Shown: positions 42,211 to 53,555, counted from the stretch's first letter. The stretch: DNA of 64,000 bases from Paenibacillus sp. BIC5C1 (GCF_032399705.1 NZ_CP135922.1:2418001-2482000); one strand, 5' to 3'. Made by a program: numbers and translations. Notes: generated by a model not told the origin, from the sequence alone.

Positions 42211-42666
42211 ATGCAGAATGAAAGTTTGAAGCTGGATAACCAATTATGCTTTGCCATATACGCTTGTTCACGTGAAATTACGAAGATGTACCAACCCTAT
42301 CTTGAGGTGCTTGGGGTAACCTACTCTCAATACCTGGTCTTGATGGTATTGTGGGAACGTGAAGAATGTACGGTTAAGGAAATCGGAGAGGCACTTTACC
42401 TGGATTCAGGGACATTGACGCCTCTTCTTAAACGTTTGCAGTCAGCAGGACTTATTCATCGCGAACGTTCAGCTCAGGACGAACGGAAAGTATTGATTAC
42501 ACTTACAGACGCTGGGCGGGAACTTCGCCATAAAGCCTTGTCTATACCTGAAGCGATCCAGGAAGATGCATGTCTGAACAGTACTGAGTTCGAATCTTTA
42601 CTGGGACAGTTCAAGGGACTGCTGGAGAAAGTACATCAAACCAACACCAAAGAAGCAAAAAAATAA
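42211..42666 (+). CDS. ohrR: MarR-family organic peroxide sensor OhrR-like regulator
   Basis: 151 aa winged-helix regulator. The segment LKLDNQLCFAIYACSREITK carries the N-terminal Cys (residue 13) that senses peroxides in one-Cys OhrR proteins. The DNA-binding wing is in LDSGTLTPLLKRLQSAGLIH followed by RERSAQDERKVLITLT. No ohrA gene is adjacent, so its target is elsewhere or only itself. A second Cys near the C-terminus (DACLNS) is also present. Terminator follows. Confidence 0.85.
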   Translation: MQNESLKLDNQLCFAIYACSREITKMYQPYLEVLGVTYSQYLVLMVLWEREECTVKEIGEALYLDSGTLTPLLKRLQSAGLIHRERSAQDERKVLITLTDAGRELRHKALSIPEAIQEDACLNSTEFESLLGQFKGLLEKVHQTNTKEAKK

Positions 42667-42691
42667 AATGCAACATCGTATTACTATTAAG

Positions 42692-42722
42692 AAACCTTGG
42701 CTTATTAGCTGAGGTTTTTTCC
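42692..42722 (+). terminator. Rho-independent terminator of ohrR
   Basis: AAACCT and GGCT pair with AGCT and AGGTTT around a TATT-type loop, followed by TTTTTT. Confidence 0.8.
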
Positions 42723-42743
42723 ATTAATATCCAAGCATTCACA

Positions 42744-42763
42744 ATATGGGATCATACCCATAT
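42744..42763. promoter_or_regulatory. Inverted repeat upstream of sucC
   Basis: ATATGGG-ATCATA-CCCATAT, perfect 7-bp arms, lies about 55 bp upstream of a TACAAT (42819-42824) that may be the sucC -10 box. Possible operator. Confidence 0.35.
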
Positions 42764-42915
42764 CAAAATACTGTCTATTAACCATTACTTTTTTAAGGAA
42801 AGCGTTTTAAAAACATGTTACAATGAATTGGGTTTAAGTGAAAATAGTCAACATTTGTCTTTTGTTAGTCTACCAACCCGCCTTGTTGCAGTCATGTTGA
42901 TAGGAGGATTCGAGA

Positions 42916-44076
42916 ATGAATATCCATGAATATCAAGGAAAAGAAGTACTGAAACAGTATGGAGTCACCGTTCCAAACGGAAAGGTTGCTTATACAGTCG
43001 ATGAAGCGGTTGCGGCCGCAGAGGCACTGGGCAGTCCGGTGACTGTAGTCAAAGCGCAAATTCATGCAGGTGGCCGGGGGAAAGCCGGCGGCGTGAAAGT
43101 AGCGAAAAGTATCGACGAAGTTCGTGCTTACGCATCCGAAATTTTGGGAAAAGTATTGGTAACACACCAGACTGGACCTGAAGGTAAAGAAGTGAAGCGT
43201 CTTCTGATTGAAGAAGGATGCGATATCCGCAAAGAGTATTATGTGGGTGTTGTTGTGGACCGTGCCACAGGCCGCGTCGTAATGATGGCTTCCGAAGAAG
43301 GCGGTACAGAGATCGAAGAAGTAGCTGAAGCTACACCTGAGAAAATTTTCAAAGAAATCATTGACCCTGCAATTGGATTGCAAGTGTTCCAGGCACGTAA
43401 ACTGGCGTACAGCATTCGTATTCCGAATGAGTTGGTGAACAAAGCGGTTAAGTTTATGCTTGCGTTGTACACAGCGTTTGTTGAAAAAGATTGCTCCATT
43501 GCCGAGATCAATCCACTCGTTGTTACCGGAGATGGAAACGTTATCGCGCTGGATGCAAAATTGAATTTTGATTCCAACGCCTTGTTCCGTCACAAAGACA
43601 TTTTGGAACTGCGTGATCTGGATGAAGAAGACGAAAAAGAAATCGAAGCTTCCAAATACGACCTGAGCTACATAGCACTCGATGGCAACATCGGCTGTAT
43701 GGTTAATGGTGCAGGACTTGCGATGGCGACGATGGATATCATCAAATACTATGGCGGCGACCCGGCCAACTTCCTCGATGTTGGGGGCGGTGCGACAACA
43801 GAGAAAGTGACCGAAGCTTTCAAAATCATTTTGTCTGACGCCAAAGTGGCGGGTATCTTCGTTAACATTTTTGGCGGCATTATGCGTTGTGATGTCATTG
43901 CCAATGGTGTTGTTGAAGCCGCGAAGCAGCTTGGCCTGACTAAACCGCTGGTTGTTCGTCTTGAAGGAACTAACGTGGAACTTGGTAAACGTATTTTGGG
44001 TGAATCCGGCCTGAATATCGTTCCTGCTGATTCCATGGCCGATGGTGCACAGAAAATTGTTGCCCTCGTAAAATAA
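42916..44076 (+). CDS. sucC: Succinyl-CoA synthetase (ADP-forming) beta subunit
   Basis: 386 aa ATP-grasp enzyme of the TCA cycle. [20 protein letters not shown], the ATP-binding [16 protein letters not shown], and the C-terminal CoA-ligase segment ([35 protein letters not shown]) are present. AGGAGG lies upstream. A cre-like sequence (AGGAAAGCGTTTTAA, 42796-42810) has two mismatches to the CcpA consensus and is only suggestive. sucD follows after 79 nt. Confidence 0.97.
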   Translation: MNIHEYQGKEVLKQYGVTVPNGKVAYTVDEAVAAAEALGSPVTVVKAQIHAGGRGKAGGVKVAKSIDEVRAYASEILGKVLVTHQTGPEGKEVKRLLIEEGCDIRKEYYVGVVVDRATGRVVMMASEEGGTEIEEVAEATPEKIFKEIIDPAIGLQVFQARKLAYSIRIPNELVNKAVKFMLALYTAFVEKDCSIAEINPLVVTGDGNVIALDAKLNFDSNALFRHKDILELRDLDEEDEKEIEASKYDLSYIALDGNIGCMVNGAGLAMATMDIIKYYGGDPANFLDVGGGATTEKVTEAFKIILSDAKVAGIFVNIFGGIMRCDVIANGVVEAAKQLGLTKPLVVRLEGTNVELGKRILGESGLNIVPADSMADGAQKIVALVK

Positions 44077-44155
44077 GTTCATTCCTGGGCAAATTGCTGC
44101 CTTAGTTCCGGAGCTGTCCGGCACTTGAAAAATAACCGTAAGGATGTGAAGCAAC

Positions 44156-45085
44156 GTGAGTATTTTGATTGATAAAAATACAAAAGTCATTACGCAAGGC
44201 ATTACGGGTTCAACGGGAATGTTCCACACGAAGGGCGCATTGGACTACGGAACCCAGATGGTAGGCGGCGTTACACCGGGTAAAGGCGGAACCAATGTTG
44301 ATATTACGCTGGAAGATGGCACAGTAGTCAGTCTGCCGGTGTTTAATACAGTACAGGAAGCGAAGGAAGCTACTGGCGCAACAGCGAGCGTCATCTACGT
44401 TCCTCCGGCATTTGCAGCGGATTCCATCATGGAAGCTGTTGACGCAGAGCTGGATCTCGTGATCTGTATTACCGAAGGTATCCCGGTACTTGATATGGTC
44501 AAGGTTGACCGCTTCATGGAAGGCAAAGATACCGTTCTGATCGGACCAAACTGTCCAGGCGTTATTACACCTGGTGAATGCAAAATCGGCATCATGCCGG
44601 GTTATATTCATATGCCTGGTCACGTTGGCGTGGTTTCCCGTAGTGGAACACTTACGTATGAAGCTGTTCATCAATTGTCTGCACGTGGAATTGGACAATC
44701 TTCTGCTGTGGGAATTGGTGGCGACCCGGTTAAAGGCTCCGAGTTCATTGATATCCTGAAACGGTTTAATGAAGATCCGCAGACACATGCGGTCATCATG
44801 ATCGGTGAAATCGGTGGTACGGCTGAAGAAGATGCTGCAGAGTGGGTACGCGATAACATGACCAAACCGGTGGTTGGATTTATTGGTGGGGTTACGGCGC
44901 CTCCAGGCAAACGTATGGGTCATGCGGGTGCCATTATCTCTGGTGGTAAAGGTACAGCCAAAGAAAAAATTGCGAAACTGGAATCTTGCGGAATCAAAGT
45001 TGCTCCAACGCCGGCTGAAATGGGCTCGACTCTTGTGAGTGTACTTGAAGAACGCGGAATTCTGAATTTGTGCACGACACATTAA
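44156..45085 (+). CDS. sucD: Succinyl-CoA synthetase alpha subunit
   Basis: 309 aa. CoA-binding Rossmann domain ([20 protein letters not shown]) and the phosphorylated active-site His in [38 protein letters not shown] is the second conserved block. GTG start with AAGGATGTGA about 8 nt upstream. Forms the alpha/beta complex with SucC. Length is slightly above the common 290-300 aa. Confidence 0.97.
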   Translation: MSILIDKNTKVITQGITGSTGMFHTKGALDYGTQMVGGVTPGKGGTNVDITLEDGTVVSLPVFNTVQEAKEATGATASVIYVPPAFAADSIMEAVDAELDLVICITEGIPVLDMVKVDRFMEGKDTVLIGPNCPGVITPGECKIGIMPGYIHMPGHVGVVSRSGTLTYEAVHQLSARGIGQSSAVGIGGDPVKGSEFIDILKRFNEDPQTHAVIMIGEIGGTAEEDAAEWVRDNMTKPVVGFIGGVTAPPGKRMGHAGAIISGGKGTAKEKIAKLESCGIKVAPTPAEMGSTLVSVLEERGILNLCTTH

Positions 45086-45164
45086 TTCTTTTCCATTATA
45101 ATAGAAGAAACGGTGCAGGAAAATTATTTTACTGCTGAACCGACTATTGATAATGCGGAAAAGG

Positions 45165-45209
45165 TAAGCAACCTTTTGTCCTGAACAGGGCGAAGGGTTG
45201 CTTTTTTGC
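45165..45209 (+). terminator. Rho-independent terminator of sucCD
   Basis: AAGCAACC and CCTG pair with CAGG and GGTTGCTT, followed by a T run. Confidence 0.88.
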
Positions 45210-45333
45210 GTTTTTTTTTCGGGGTTTCAAAGGGAGCTGTTGTCTGCCTTTATGAGTAAACGCTTGCATTCCGTTGTCACTTATCACACAATATGAGGGA
45301 AGATTTTCTTCCCATTAAGGGAGGTTTCTGATT

Positions 45334-46464
45334 ATGGAAGAGAGATGGATTTTGTTTGGACTGCATGAAACGGATGGTATTGGTAAGAAAACAATCTCGA
45401 AACTGCTGACAGGACAACATCAATTGACGGATCTTCTGGATTATAAAGAAGGAGATTGGGTTGCCGCGGGTTTACGCAGAGATCAGGCTGCGCGTTTAAC
45501 TAAGCAATTCAATGCCGACTGGATCGAACAGAGACAAGAAAGTGTTTATAAAGCGGGAATTGAGGTCGTTACCTATCTGGATCAAGATTACCCTATATTA
45601 ATGAAGGAAACCGTTCAGCCACCCTGGGTAATGTACGGTCGCGGAGATCTGAATCTGCTGCACACTCAATCCATTGCAATGGTAGGAACACGCATGCCCA
45701 CTGTATATGGACGTAAAATAGGCGAGAAGTTGGCGGAGCAATTATGCAAGGCTGGGCTGACCATTGTTAGCGGACTTGCGAGAGGAATAGATAGTGTATG
45801 TCATGATGCGGCTCTGCGTGCAAACGGCAAAACCATTGCGGTATTCGGGACAGGAATTGACAACATTTATCCTCCCGAAAATACAGGTCTTGCTGAACGA
45901 ATTGCCGAAACAGGGCTGCTCTTGTCAGAGTATCCTCCAGGTACACGTGCGCATCAGGGATTGTTCCCGGAACGAAATCGGATCATTGCAGGGTTGACCC
46001 TCGGTACACTAGTCGTTGAAGCTGATATCCGAAGTGGATCACTCATTACAGCAGATGCCGCACTCGAAGCGGGAAGAGACGTGTTTGCTGTCCCGGGTCC
46101 AATTACCTCTCCCAAAAGCCGAGGCTCACACAATCTGATTCGTCAGGGGGCAAAGTTGGTGACCTCCGCCACTGATTTATTGGAAGAGTTTCGATTGGAC
46201 TTGCCAAATGCGGATCAACTTCCTTACAATAGAGGACGTTCGGCTGAAAGCAGTGAGACTTCCAATAAAGGAATATTCCCTGTTGTAAAACTATCTTCAG
46301 ATGAACAACGTGTTATTTATCTGTTAGAGCAGGAAGAGCAATCACTAGATCAACTTGTGGAACAGCTCAACTGGGATTTTGGACATTTGCATTCAGTTCT
46401 GTTATCTTTAATCATAAAAAAGCAGATTAGCCAATTACCTGGAACAAAATACGCGAGGGTATGA
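45334..46464 (+). CDS. dprA: DNA processing protein DprA
   Basis: 376 aa. Loads RecA on incoming single-stranded DNA in transformation. Rossmann-like DprA core (about 105-300): AMVGTRMPTVYGRKIGEKLA, TIVSGLARGIDSVCHDAALR, GTGIDNIYPPEN, FPERNRIIAGLTLGTLVVEA and SGSLITADAALEAGRDVFAV. A C-terminal winged-helix-like part (about 330-376) follows. GGGAGG before the ATG. It sits next to topA, as in Bacillales. Confidence 0.95.
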   Translation: MEERWILFGLHETDGIGKKTISKLLTGQHQLTDLLDYKEGDWVAAGLRRDQAARLTKQFNADWIEQRQESVYKAGIEVVTYLDQDYPILMKETVQPPWVMYGRGDLNLLHTQSIAMVGTRMPTVYGRKIGEKLAEQLCKAGLTIVSGLARGIDSVCHDAALRANGKTIAVFGTGIDNIYPPENTGLAERIAETGLLLSEYPPGTRAHQGLFPERNRIIAGLTLGTLVVEADIRSGSLITADAALEAGRDVFAVPGPITSPKSRGSHNLIRQGAKLVTSATDLLEEFRLDLPNADQLPYNRGRSAESSETSNKGIFPVVKLSSDEQRVIYLLEQEEQSLDQLVEQLNWDFGHLHSVLLSLIIKKQISQLPGTKYARV

Positions 46465-46584
46465 CGATGCTGCGATCAAGGCAGCATGTGAAAATAGATT
46501 ATTAGCGGAAGTTAGTCCTGCTGCTGATGAATTATGAAACATATAAACAAGCAGCAGTTTCATGACTGAGAGGAGGATGAACCT

Positions 46585-48675
46585 ATGGCGGATGCACTCG
46601 TAATCGTGGAGTCGCCCTCAAAGGCGAAGACGATCGGCAAATATTTAGGCAGCAAGTTCATCGTAAAAGCTTCGATGGGACATGTACGCGATTTGCCAAA
46701 GAGTCAGATCGGCGTTGAGGTAGAAAACGATTTTAATCCGAAATATATAACGATCCGCGGCAAAGGTTCAATTTTGAAAGAACTGAAGGATGCACGAAAG
46801 AAAGTGAAAAAAGTGTATCTCGCAGCTGACCCGGATCGCGAAGGTGAGGCTATTGCTTGGCATTTGGCCCATGCACTTGAGCTGGATGAAACTGCGGATT
46901 GCCGAGTAGTATTTAATGAAATTACGAAACAGGCTGTCAAAGATGCGTTCAAAACGCCGCGTAAGATCAATATGGATCTGGTTAACGCGCAGCAGGCCAG
47001 ACGTATTTTGGATAGGCTTGTAGGATATAAAATTAGTCCGTTATTATGGAAGAAAGTCAAAAAAGGATTGTCCGCTGGCCGCGTTCAGTCCGTGGCTGTC
47101 AAAATCATTTTGGATCGTGAAAATGAAATAAATGATTTTGAACCGGAAGAGTACTGGAGCATTACTGCCAAACTAACAGCAGACGGCAATCCGTTTGAAG
47201 CCAAGTTCCATCAGTTAAACGGTACCAAAACCGAACTTGGCAGTGAGGCAGAAGTACAGGCTATTTTAAAACAAATCGAGGGTGCCTCTTTTACAGTCAA
47301 GGAAGTTAAAGAGAAGGAACGCAGCCGTAACCCTTCTGCTCCGTTTACAACGAGTTCCTTACAGCAGGAAGCCGCACGAAAATTGAATTTCAGAGCTTCC
47401 AAGACGATGTCTGTCGCCCAACAGCTATATGAAGGGGTAGACCTCGGAAAAGAAGGCACAGTCGGTCTCATTACGTATATGCGTACAGACTCTACCCGAA
47501 TTGCAGCATCGGCTCAGGAAGAAGCCAAGGAATATATTATTGGTAAGTACGGTGAGCCATTTGCTCCAGAGACGCCTAGAAACTATTCCAAAAAAGCAGC
47601 CAATGCTCAAGACGCGCATGAAGCGATCCGTCCAACGTCGATTTTGCGTGATCCGGATTCCATTAAATCGTTTATGAGTCGTGATCAATTCCGGTTGTAC
47701 AAACTGGTTTGGGAACGTTTTATAGCGAGCCAGATGTCATCTGCCGTTCTGGATACACTCTCCGTGGACATTGCTGCAGGAGATACGATTTTCCGGGCAG
47801 CGGGTTCGAAGGTTCGTTTCCAAGGATTCATGAAGGTATATGTAGAAGGTAATGATGACGGTACAACGGAAGAAGATCGTCTGCTGCCTCCGCTGAAAAA
47901 TGGAGATGTGCTGGAGAACCGGGAAATCGAGCCGAAACAGCACTTTACACAACCACCGCCACGTTATACAGAAGCAAGGTTGGTTAAAACGCTTGAGGAA
48001 CTGGGCATAGGGCGTCCCAGTACATATGCGCCAACGCTGGAGACCATTCAGAAGCGCGGATATGTTGCCATTGAAGAGAAAAAATTCATGCCTACAGAAC
48101 TGGGCGAACTGGTCATCGAACAGATGGAGGAGTTTTTCCCGGAGATCCTGAATGTGGAGTTCACCGCGAACATGGAAGGTGATCTTGACCATGTGGAGGA
48201 AGGGTCGGAAGATTGGGTCAAAGTACTCGCAGAATTCTACGAGTCTTTTGAGAAACGGCTTGAGTTTGCAGAAGAAGAAATGAAAGAAATCGAGATTGAA
48301 GATGAAGTTTCGGATGAAATATGTGAGAAGTGCGGCAAACCGCTCGTTTATAAGCTGGGTCGTTTCGGCAAGTTTCTTGCATGTTCCGGATTTCCGGATT
48401 GCCGGAATACCAAACCGATCATCAAGGATATCGGCGTGACTTGTCCGAAATGTAAGGAAGGGCATGTTGTTGAACGCCGCAGTAAAAAGGGACGTATTTT
48501 CTATGGTTGCGACAAGTATCCTGAATGTGATTTTGTATCATGGGATAAACCGTCAGCGAAACCATGTCCAAGTTGCGGATCACTAATGATTGAGAAACGG
48601 AACAAACAGGGCACACGATTACAGTGTACTTCGTGTGATCATCAAGAACCGGTAGAGGAACCGGAAGAAGAATGA
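46585..48675 (+). CDS. topA: DNA topoisomerase I
   Basis: 696 aa type IA topoisomerase that relaxes negative supercoils. TOPRIM domain starts [12 protein letters not shown] and contains [15 protein letters not shown]; the active-site Tyr298 is in [12 protein letters not shown]. Three C-terminal zinc-finger repeats ([11 protein letters not shown]...[18 protein letters not shown]...[18 protein letters not shown]...CTSC) bind DNA. GAGAGGAGG precedes the ATG. Followed by trmFO after 23 nt. Confidence 0.97.
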   Translation: MADALVIVESPSKAKTIGKYLGSKFIVKASMGHVRDLPKSQIGVEVENDFNPKYITIRGKGSILKELKDARKKVKKVYLAADPDREGEAIAWHLAHALELDETADCRVVFNEITKQAVKDAFKTPRKINMDLVNAQQARRILDRLVGYKISPLLWKKVKKGLSAGRVQSVAVKIILDRENEINDFEPEEYWSITAKLTADGNPFEAKFHQLNGTKTELGSEAEVQAILKQIEGASFTVKEVKEKERSRNPSAPFTTSSLQQEAARKLNFRASKTMSVAQQLYEGVDLGKEGTVGLITYMRTDSTRIAASAQEEAKEYIIGKYGEPFAPETPRNYSKKAANAQDAHEAIRPTSILRDPDSIKSFMSRDQFRLYKLVWERFIASQMSSAVLDTLSVDIAAGDTIFRAAGSKVRFQGFMKVYVEGNDDGTTEEDRLLPPLKNGDVLENREIEPKQHFTQPPPRYTEARLVKTLEELGIGRPSTYAPTLETIQKRGYVAIEEKKFMPTELGELVIEQMEEFFPEILNVEFTANMEGDLDHVEEGSEDWVKVLAEFYESFEKRLEFAEEEMKEIEIEDEVSDEICEKCGKPLVYKLGRFGKFLACSGFPDCRNTKPIIKDIGVTCPKCKEGHVVERRSKKGRIFYGCDKYPECDFVSWDKPSAKPCPSCGSLMIEKRNKQGTRLQCTSCDHQEPVEEPEEE

Positions 48676-48698
48676 GCGGATTAGCATAATGGGGGTAA

Positions 48699-50042
48699 AT
48701 GATTTTGAATAATGAACAACAAGTAACCGTTATTGGCGCCGGGCTCGCAGGAACAGAAGCAGCTTGGCAGATCGCAAGTCGCGGTGTGCGCGTAAAACTA
48801 TACGAGATGAGACCGGTTGTGAAAACACCGGCTCACCATACTGATAAATTTGCAGAACTGGTGTGCAGCAACTCGCTTCGTGCTAATGGCTTGACCAACG
48901 CAGTCGGTGTATTGAAGGAAGAAATGAGAATGCTTAATTCTCTGGTTTTGGGTGCAGCAGACCGCCATGCCGTTCCGGCAGGTGGGGCACTTGCAGTGGA
49001 CCGGGACGGATTCTCAGGCGAAATCACGTCTACACTTCATCAGCATCCACTCATCGAAGTTGTCAATGAAGAACTGACTTCTTTGCCGGAAGACGGAATC
49101 GTTGTCGTTGCAACGGGGCCTTTGACTTCACCAGCATTGTCCGAGCAAATCAAAGCCCTTATGGGTGAAGAATACTTTTACTTCTATGATGCGGCTGCGC
49201 CAATTATCGAAAAAGATTCTATTGATATGAATAAAGTTTATTTGGCTTCACGTTATGATAAAGGCGAAGCAGCTTACTTGAACTGCCCAATGACAGAAGA
49301 GGAATTCGATGTATTCTATGAAGCGTTAATCACAGCGGAAGTTGCTCAACTGAAAGAATTTGAGAAAGAAATTTACTTCGAAGGCTGTATGCCGATTGAA
49401 GTCATGATGAAACGTGGCAAACAAACGGCGTTGTTTGGTCCGATGAAACCTGTAGGACTCGTTAATCCGCATACTGGAGAACTGCCTCATGCTGTTGTTC
49501 AGCTTAGACAGGACAATGCAGCAGGAACGCTGTACAATCTGGTCGGATTCCAGACGCATCTGAAATGGGGCGAACAAAAGCGGGTCTTTTCTTTGATCCC
49601 TGGACTTGAAAATGCGGAATTCGTTCGTTATGGCGTAATGCACCGTAATACATTTATCAATTCTCCCAAACTGCTTCGTCCAACGTATCAGTTCAAAGAG
49701 CGTCCAAACCTGTTCTTTGCAGGTCAAATGACGGGAGTAGAAGGTTATGTAGAATCTGCGGCATCCGGTTTAATCGCGGGTATGAATGCAGCCAAAGCAG
49801 CGCTTGGACAGGAACTGGTGGTTTTGCCGGTGGAGACCACATTGGGCAGTATGGCACAATATATTACAACAGCTGATTTCAAACACTTCCAGCCAATGAA
49901 CGCAAACTTCGGGTTGCTGCCGAAGCTGGAAACTAAAATACGCAATAAAAAGGAAAAAAATGAAGCACTTGCGCAGCGTGCACTGGATGGCATTGCCCGT
50001 TTTGCAGCAGCAGAAGGTCTAACCGTTCCAGAACGCGTGTAA
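48699..50042 (+). CDS. trmFO: tRNA (uracil-5)-methyltransferase TrmFO
   Basis: 447 aa flavoprotein that makes m5U54 in tRNA using methylenetetrahydrofolate. FAD-binding motif [18 protein letters not shown] at the N-terminus, [20 protein letters not shown], and the C-terminal [20 protein letters not shown] are diagnostic. ATG 48699 is 4 nt from the GGGGG site, while the in-frame TTG at 48705 has better spacing, so the exact start is uncertain. hslV follows after 26 nt, with no xerC/codV in between. Confidence 0.95.
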   Translation: MILNNEQQVTVIGAGLAGTEAAWQIASRGVRVKLYEMRPVVKTPAHHTDKFAELVCSNSLRANGLTNAVGVLKEEMRMLNSLVLGAADRHAVPAGGALAVDRDGFSGEITSTLHQHPLIEVVNEELTSLPEDGIVVVATGPLTSPALSEQIKALMGEEYFYFYDAAAPIIEKDSIDMNKVYLASRYDKGEAAYLNCPMTEEEFDVFYEALITAEVAQLKEFEKEIYFEGCMPIEVMMKRGKQTALFGPMKPVGLVNPHTGELPHAVVQLRQDNAAGTLYNLVGFQTHLKWGEQKRVFSLIPGLENAEFVRYGVMHRNTFINSPKLLRPTYQFKERPNLFFAGQMTGVEGYVESAASGLIAGMNAAKAALGQELVVLPVETTLGSMAQYITTADFKHFQPMNANFGLLPKLETKIRNKKEKNEALAQRALDGIARFAAAEGLTVPERV

Positions 50043-50068
50043 ATTAATCGTGGGAGGAGGCTGATATC

Positions 50069-50611
50069 ATGGATATGTCATTTCATGCTACAACGATCTG
50101 TGCAGTTCGTCATAATGGTAAAGCAGCCATTGCCGGTGATGGTCAGGTGACCATGGGACAAAGCGTTGTGATGAAAAATACAGCCAAAAAGGTAAGACGT
50201 TTATATCGTGGGCAGGTTGTGGCTGGTTTTGCCGGTTCCGTGGCGGATGCCATTACCTTGTTTGAGAAATTCGAAGGCAAACTGGAGGAGCACCATGGTA
50301 ATCTGCAGCGCGCAGCGGTAGAGCTTGCCAAGGATTGGCGCCAGGATCGAATTTTGCGCAAGCTGGAGGCGCTCCTTATTGTTATGGATAAAACCGGGAT
50401 GTTACTCATTTCCGGTGGTGGCGAAATAATTGAACCAGATGATGACGTGATTGCCATTGGTTCGGGAGGCAACTTCGCTTTATCTGCTGCGCGTGCGTTA
50501 AAACGTCATGCGGTGGATCTGGAAGCAAAAGACATTGCTCGTGAATCACTCCAGATTGCTTCAGAGTTATGTGTATATACCAACAATAATATTATTGTTG
50601 AAGAGTTGTAA
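50069..50611 (+). CDS. hslV: ATP-dependent protease subunit HslV (CodW-type)
   Basis: 180 aa proteasome-like peptidase that works with HslU. The sequence resembles B. subtilis CodW, whose N-terminal residue after Met removal is a catalytic Ser. The N-terminus here is [18 protein letters not shown] spacing (8 nt) favours the ATG at 50069, but an ATG at 50075 would expose Ser after Met removal, as in Cod[15 protein letters not shown] and the C-terminal [15 protein letters not shown] are family features. hslU follows after 143 nt. Confidence 0.93.
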   Translation: MDMSFHATTICAVRHNGKAAIAGDGQVTMGQSVVMKNTAKKVRRLYRGQVVAGFAGSVADAITLFEKFEGKLEEHHGNLQRAAVELAKDWRQDRILRKLEALLIVMDKTGMLLISGGGEIIEPDDDVIAIGSGGNFALSAARALKRHAVDLEAKDIARESLQIASELCVYTNNNIIVEEL

Positions 50612-50754
50612 GGAAAGCAATCTCCCGTGATGGGGCATGATGATTAAATCGGCTCCAGTTACTTCGTGGAGATTCTTTGTCCTTGTAAGTAAGATCTATA
50701 ATGTTTTTATCTATCTGATAAACAAGGTTCGCATATTGGTAGGAGGGAAGCTAT

Positions 50755-52155
50755 ATGGATACTCAAGCGTTAACGCCAAGACAAATCGTTGCAGAGCTTG
50801 ATAAGTACATTGTAGGTCAAAAACAGGCTAAAAAATCGGTAGCGGTCGCCCTTCGCAATCGCTATCGCCGTAGCCTTTTGCCCGAACATACCCAAGATGA
50901 TATTGTACCTAAAAATATTCTGATGATTGGACCTACTGGTGTTGGTAAAACAGAGATTGCACGTCGACTGGCTAAGTTGGTAGGAGCCCCATTTGTAAAG
51001 GTGGAGGCTACGAAGTTCACGGAAGTGGGTTATGTTGGCCGTGACGTGGAATCTATGATTCGTGATCTGATTGAAACATCACTGCGGATGGTCAAACTGG
51101 AACGTACAGAAAAGGTCAAGGACAAAGCGGAAGAGGCTGCTAATGAGCGGATTGTACATATTTTGGCCCCTTCACAATCCAAATCCAAAAATCAGCGGAA
51201 TCCGTTTGAAATGATTTTTGGTAATAATGGCAACAACGCGCCAGAAACCGATGAGCAAGAACCAGATACGGGAGTAGCTGAACGGCGACGTAAAATCAAA
51301 TTTGATTTGTTATCTGGTAAACTGGAAAATGACGTTATCGAGATTGATGTGGAAGATACCACACCTAACATGATGGACATGTTTGCTGGTCAAGGAAATG
51401 ATCAGATGGGTATGAATATGCAGGAGATGTTTGGCAGTTTATTACCTCGTCGTACCAAAAAACGTAAACTGGCAATTAAGGAAGCTCGCAAAGTGCTAAT
51501 TCAGGAAGAAGCGGGCAAGTTGATTGATATGGATGATGTTACTCAGGAGTCCATTCGCCGGGCGGAACAAACAGGTATCATATTCATTGACGAAATTGAT
51601 AAAGTGGCCAGTCAAGGACGCGGTAGCGGTCCAGACGTATCCCGTGAAGGGGTACAGCGTGATATTCTCCCAATCGTGGAAGGATCTACGGTAATGACCA
51701 AGTATGGCCCTGTCAAAACGGATTACATCCTGTTTATGGCAGCTGGCGCATTTCACGTAGCAAAACCCTCAGATCTCATTCCAGAGCTCCAGGGGCGTTT
51801 CCCAATCCGTGTAGAACTGAACAGCCTGACGCTTGATGAATTTGTATCGATCCTCACTGAACCTAAAAATGCGTTAACCAAGCAATATGTGGATTTGCTG
51901 CGTACGGAGAATATTGAGATAGAGTTCTCGGATGATGCCATCCGTGAAATTGCGAAGCTGGCTGAGTCCGTGAATCAGAATACCGAAAATATCGGTGCAC
52001 GGCGCCTGCATACCATTCTGGAAAAACTTCTGGAGGATCTGTCTTTTGAAGCGCCAGAGCTTACGCTAGAGCGTATGGTTATCACTCCGGAATATGTACG
52101 TGAGAAATTGAATGATATTGCATTAGATCGTGATTTAAGTCAATATATCTTGTAA
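50755..52155 (+). CDS. hslU: ATP-dependent protease ATPase subunit HslU
   Basis: 466 aa AAA+ unfoldase. Walker A GPTGVGKT (59-66), the I domain (about 110-240) with an acidic and Met-rich insertion ([20 protein letters not shown]), Walker [12 protein letters not shown], and the sensor-2 region [20 protein letters not shown]. The C-terminal LSQYIL inserts into HslV. TAGGAGGG precedes the ATG. A very long terminator follows and no codY is found. Confidence 0.97.
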   Translation: MDTQALTPRQIVAELDKYIVGQKQAKKSVAVALRNRYRRSLLPEHTQDDIVPKNILMIGPTGVGKTEIARRLAKLVGAPFVKVEATKFTEVGYVGRDVESMIRDLIETSLRMVKLERTEKVKDKAEEAANERIVHILAPSQSKSKNQRNPFEMIFGNNGNNAPETDEQEPDTGVAERRRKIKFDLLSGKLENDVIEIDVEDTTPNMMDMFAGQGNDQMGMNMQEMFGSLLPRRTKKRKLAIKEARKVLIQEEAGKLIDMDDVTQESIRRAEQTGIIFIDEIDKVASQGRGSGPDVSREGVQRDILPIVEGSTVMTKYGPVKTDYILFMAAGAFHVAKPSDLIPELQGRFPIRVELNSLTLDEFVSILTEPKNALTKQYVDLLRTENIEIEFSDDAIREIAKLAESVNQNTENIGARRLHTILEKLLEDLSFEAPELTLERMVITPEYVREKLNDIALDRDLSQYIL

Positions 52156-52198
52156 CATAGGTGCAATGCTCTGTCAGAGCGTGTTTGAAGAATGGATG

Positions 52199-52315
52199 AC
52201 GGCATACAATGGATGAATAAAGATCAGACGACTACACGGAAATGGGATATGCGGTCCTGGTTCTAACTGTAGTAGACTTTATTCAATCCATCTGTATGCC
52301 GTTTATTTTTGTTTA
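52199..52315 (+). terminator. Very long hairpin terminator of hslVU
   Basis: CGGCATACAATGGATGAATA (52199-52218) and the following AAG pair with CTTTATTCAATCC-ATCTGTATGCCG (ending near 52301), about 22 bp, and inner bases (GACTAC/GTAGTA) extend the structure. TTTATTTTTGTTT follows. Confidence 0.8.
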
Positions 52316-52927
52316 ACCTAATATAATGTCGTATTGTAACCGATAAAAGAGATGGAGTTGTATAAGACGAAAGATTATCTAGGACTTGTGCCGCAGATAT
52401 AATGTATTTAGACCCTAAAGATGTGTTTACAACTCATATTTGATACTTCTATAAATTCCAATAATAGGATTTTGTTTTTCCAAGTCTGGTTATCGGTTTA
52501 ATCAGAAGCTCGAGAAAGATTTGCATAAATGCGCAAAAAAGTGAATGAGATGGTATTGCGGATGTGACAAATTATTCTTGTGTAATATAAATGAGCTTGC
52601 TCTGTTTAAATGTTAAAAAAGTGTTTTAGATATTAAGCTGAAACAAGTAATCCGAAATGGATATCTTGTCAATTAGCAATTTTATAGAATAGAGAAGATT
52701 CTATTAAAAATTATAAGAAAGCTTATTATATCGGTAAATATTTCTAGTGGAAAATCGTTTGAAGCTTTTCGATAGCTTCCTTGTTTGTATTATTATGATG
52801 TGCTCAAACGAGTTAACGCATAGTATAAATTTTAAGAATGTTTAAGAGCTCAACCCGAGCACTTAAGCTTATTTTTGTTTTGGGCCCCAACATTTACGAA
52901 AAAATTCATAATTTGCAGAAAATACAC

Positions 52928-52966
52928 AAAAAGCTCTGTCTTTCAGAAAAGATAGGGCTTTTTTCT
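52928..52966 (+). terminator. Rho-independent terminator with no gene upstream
   Basis: AAAAAGCTCTGTCTTT pairs with AAAGATAGGGCTTTTT (two G-T-type pairs) around a short CAGA loop, followed by more Ts. It implies a transcript ending here, though no coding gene precedes it within 770 bp. Confidence 0.75.
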
Positions 52967-53142
52967 TATTGTAATATATCCCAATCTCGAAGAAACTTAT
53001 GTTATACGACAACATCAGAGTTAATTCTACTTAAGTCCTAGAAAACCGTGTGAAAGTGAATGTTTTTTGTCGAAAAAGCATAAGCATCCCACGGAAAAAG
53101 ATTGAATCTATTTCCATAATTTCTAAAGAGAGGAGGGCGATT

Positions 53143-53550
53143 ATGAATCTTTTGAATGATATTAGTTTTCAAAGGCTGCAAGGTGCACTCGATGCCTCCA
53201 ACATTAGACAACGAACAATTGCTGACAACATTGCGAATGCGGACACCCCGTATTTCAAGCGTTCGGACGTTGCTTTTGAAGAAATGCTCCAGGAACAAAT
53301 GAGTGGAGATATGCCTGTTCTTAAAGGGAAAGTAACGGATTCAAGGCATTTTGTCATAGGTCCTTCCTCTTCCATACCTACACCTGTAGTTAATATGGAC
53401 CAGTCAACATCCATGAATAACAACCAGAATAACGTCGATGTAGACAAAGAAATGAGTCTTCTGGCGGAGAACCAGCTGCGTTACAACGCTTATATTCAGC
53501 AAGTGAATGAACAAATCAAAATGATGCGTGTTGGAGTCGAAGGGAGATAA
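53143..53550 (+). CDS. flgB: Flagellar basal-body rod protein FlgB
   Basis: 135 aa proximal rod subunit. RQRTIADNIANADTPYFKRS is the rod-protein N-terminal signature and the C-terminus has LAENQLRYNAYIQQVNEQIK. AGAGGAGGG lies 6 nt before the ATG at 53143; in-frame starts further upstream lie before that site. First gene of the flagellar operon; flgC follows 5 nt after. Confidence 0.95.
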   Translation: MNLLNDISFQRLQGALDASNIRQRTIADNIANADTPYFKRSDVAFEEMLQEQMSGDMPVLKGKVTDSRHFVIGPSSSIPTPVVNMDQSTSMNNNQNNVDVDKEMSLLAENQLRYNAYIQQVNEQIKMMRVGVEGR

Positions 53551-53555
53551 CTTAG

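Larger units (their letters stand above)
52156..53142 (+). other. 987-bp non-coding region between hslU and flgB
   Basis: AT-rich. Holds the hslU terminator (52199-52315), a candidate sigma-A promoter (GTGACA, 16 nt, TATAAA at 52564-52591), and a second terminator (52928-52966), with no convincing protein gene between them. A non-coding transcript of about 370 nt is possible. The main flagellar promoter should lie between 52967 and 53142, but I could not identify a clear one. In B. subtilis codY occupies this position. Confidence 0.5.

Noticed and set aside
42796..42810. CcpA cre site before sucC
   Set aside because: Two mismatches to the consensus at conserved positions (AGGAAAGCGTTTTAA); too weak to list as a feature.
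52700..52750. Sigma-D flagellar promoter
   Set aside because: ATATCGGT resembles the reverse of a CCGATAT box but points away from flgB and lacks TAAA at the right distance.
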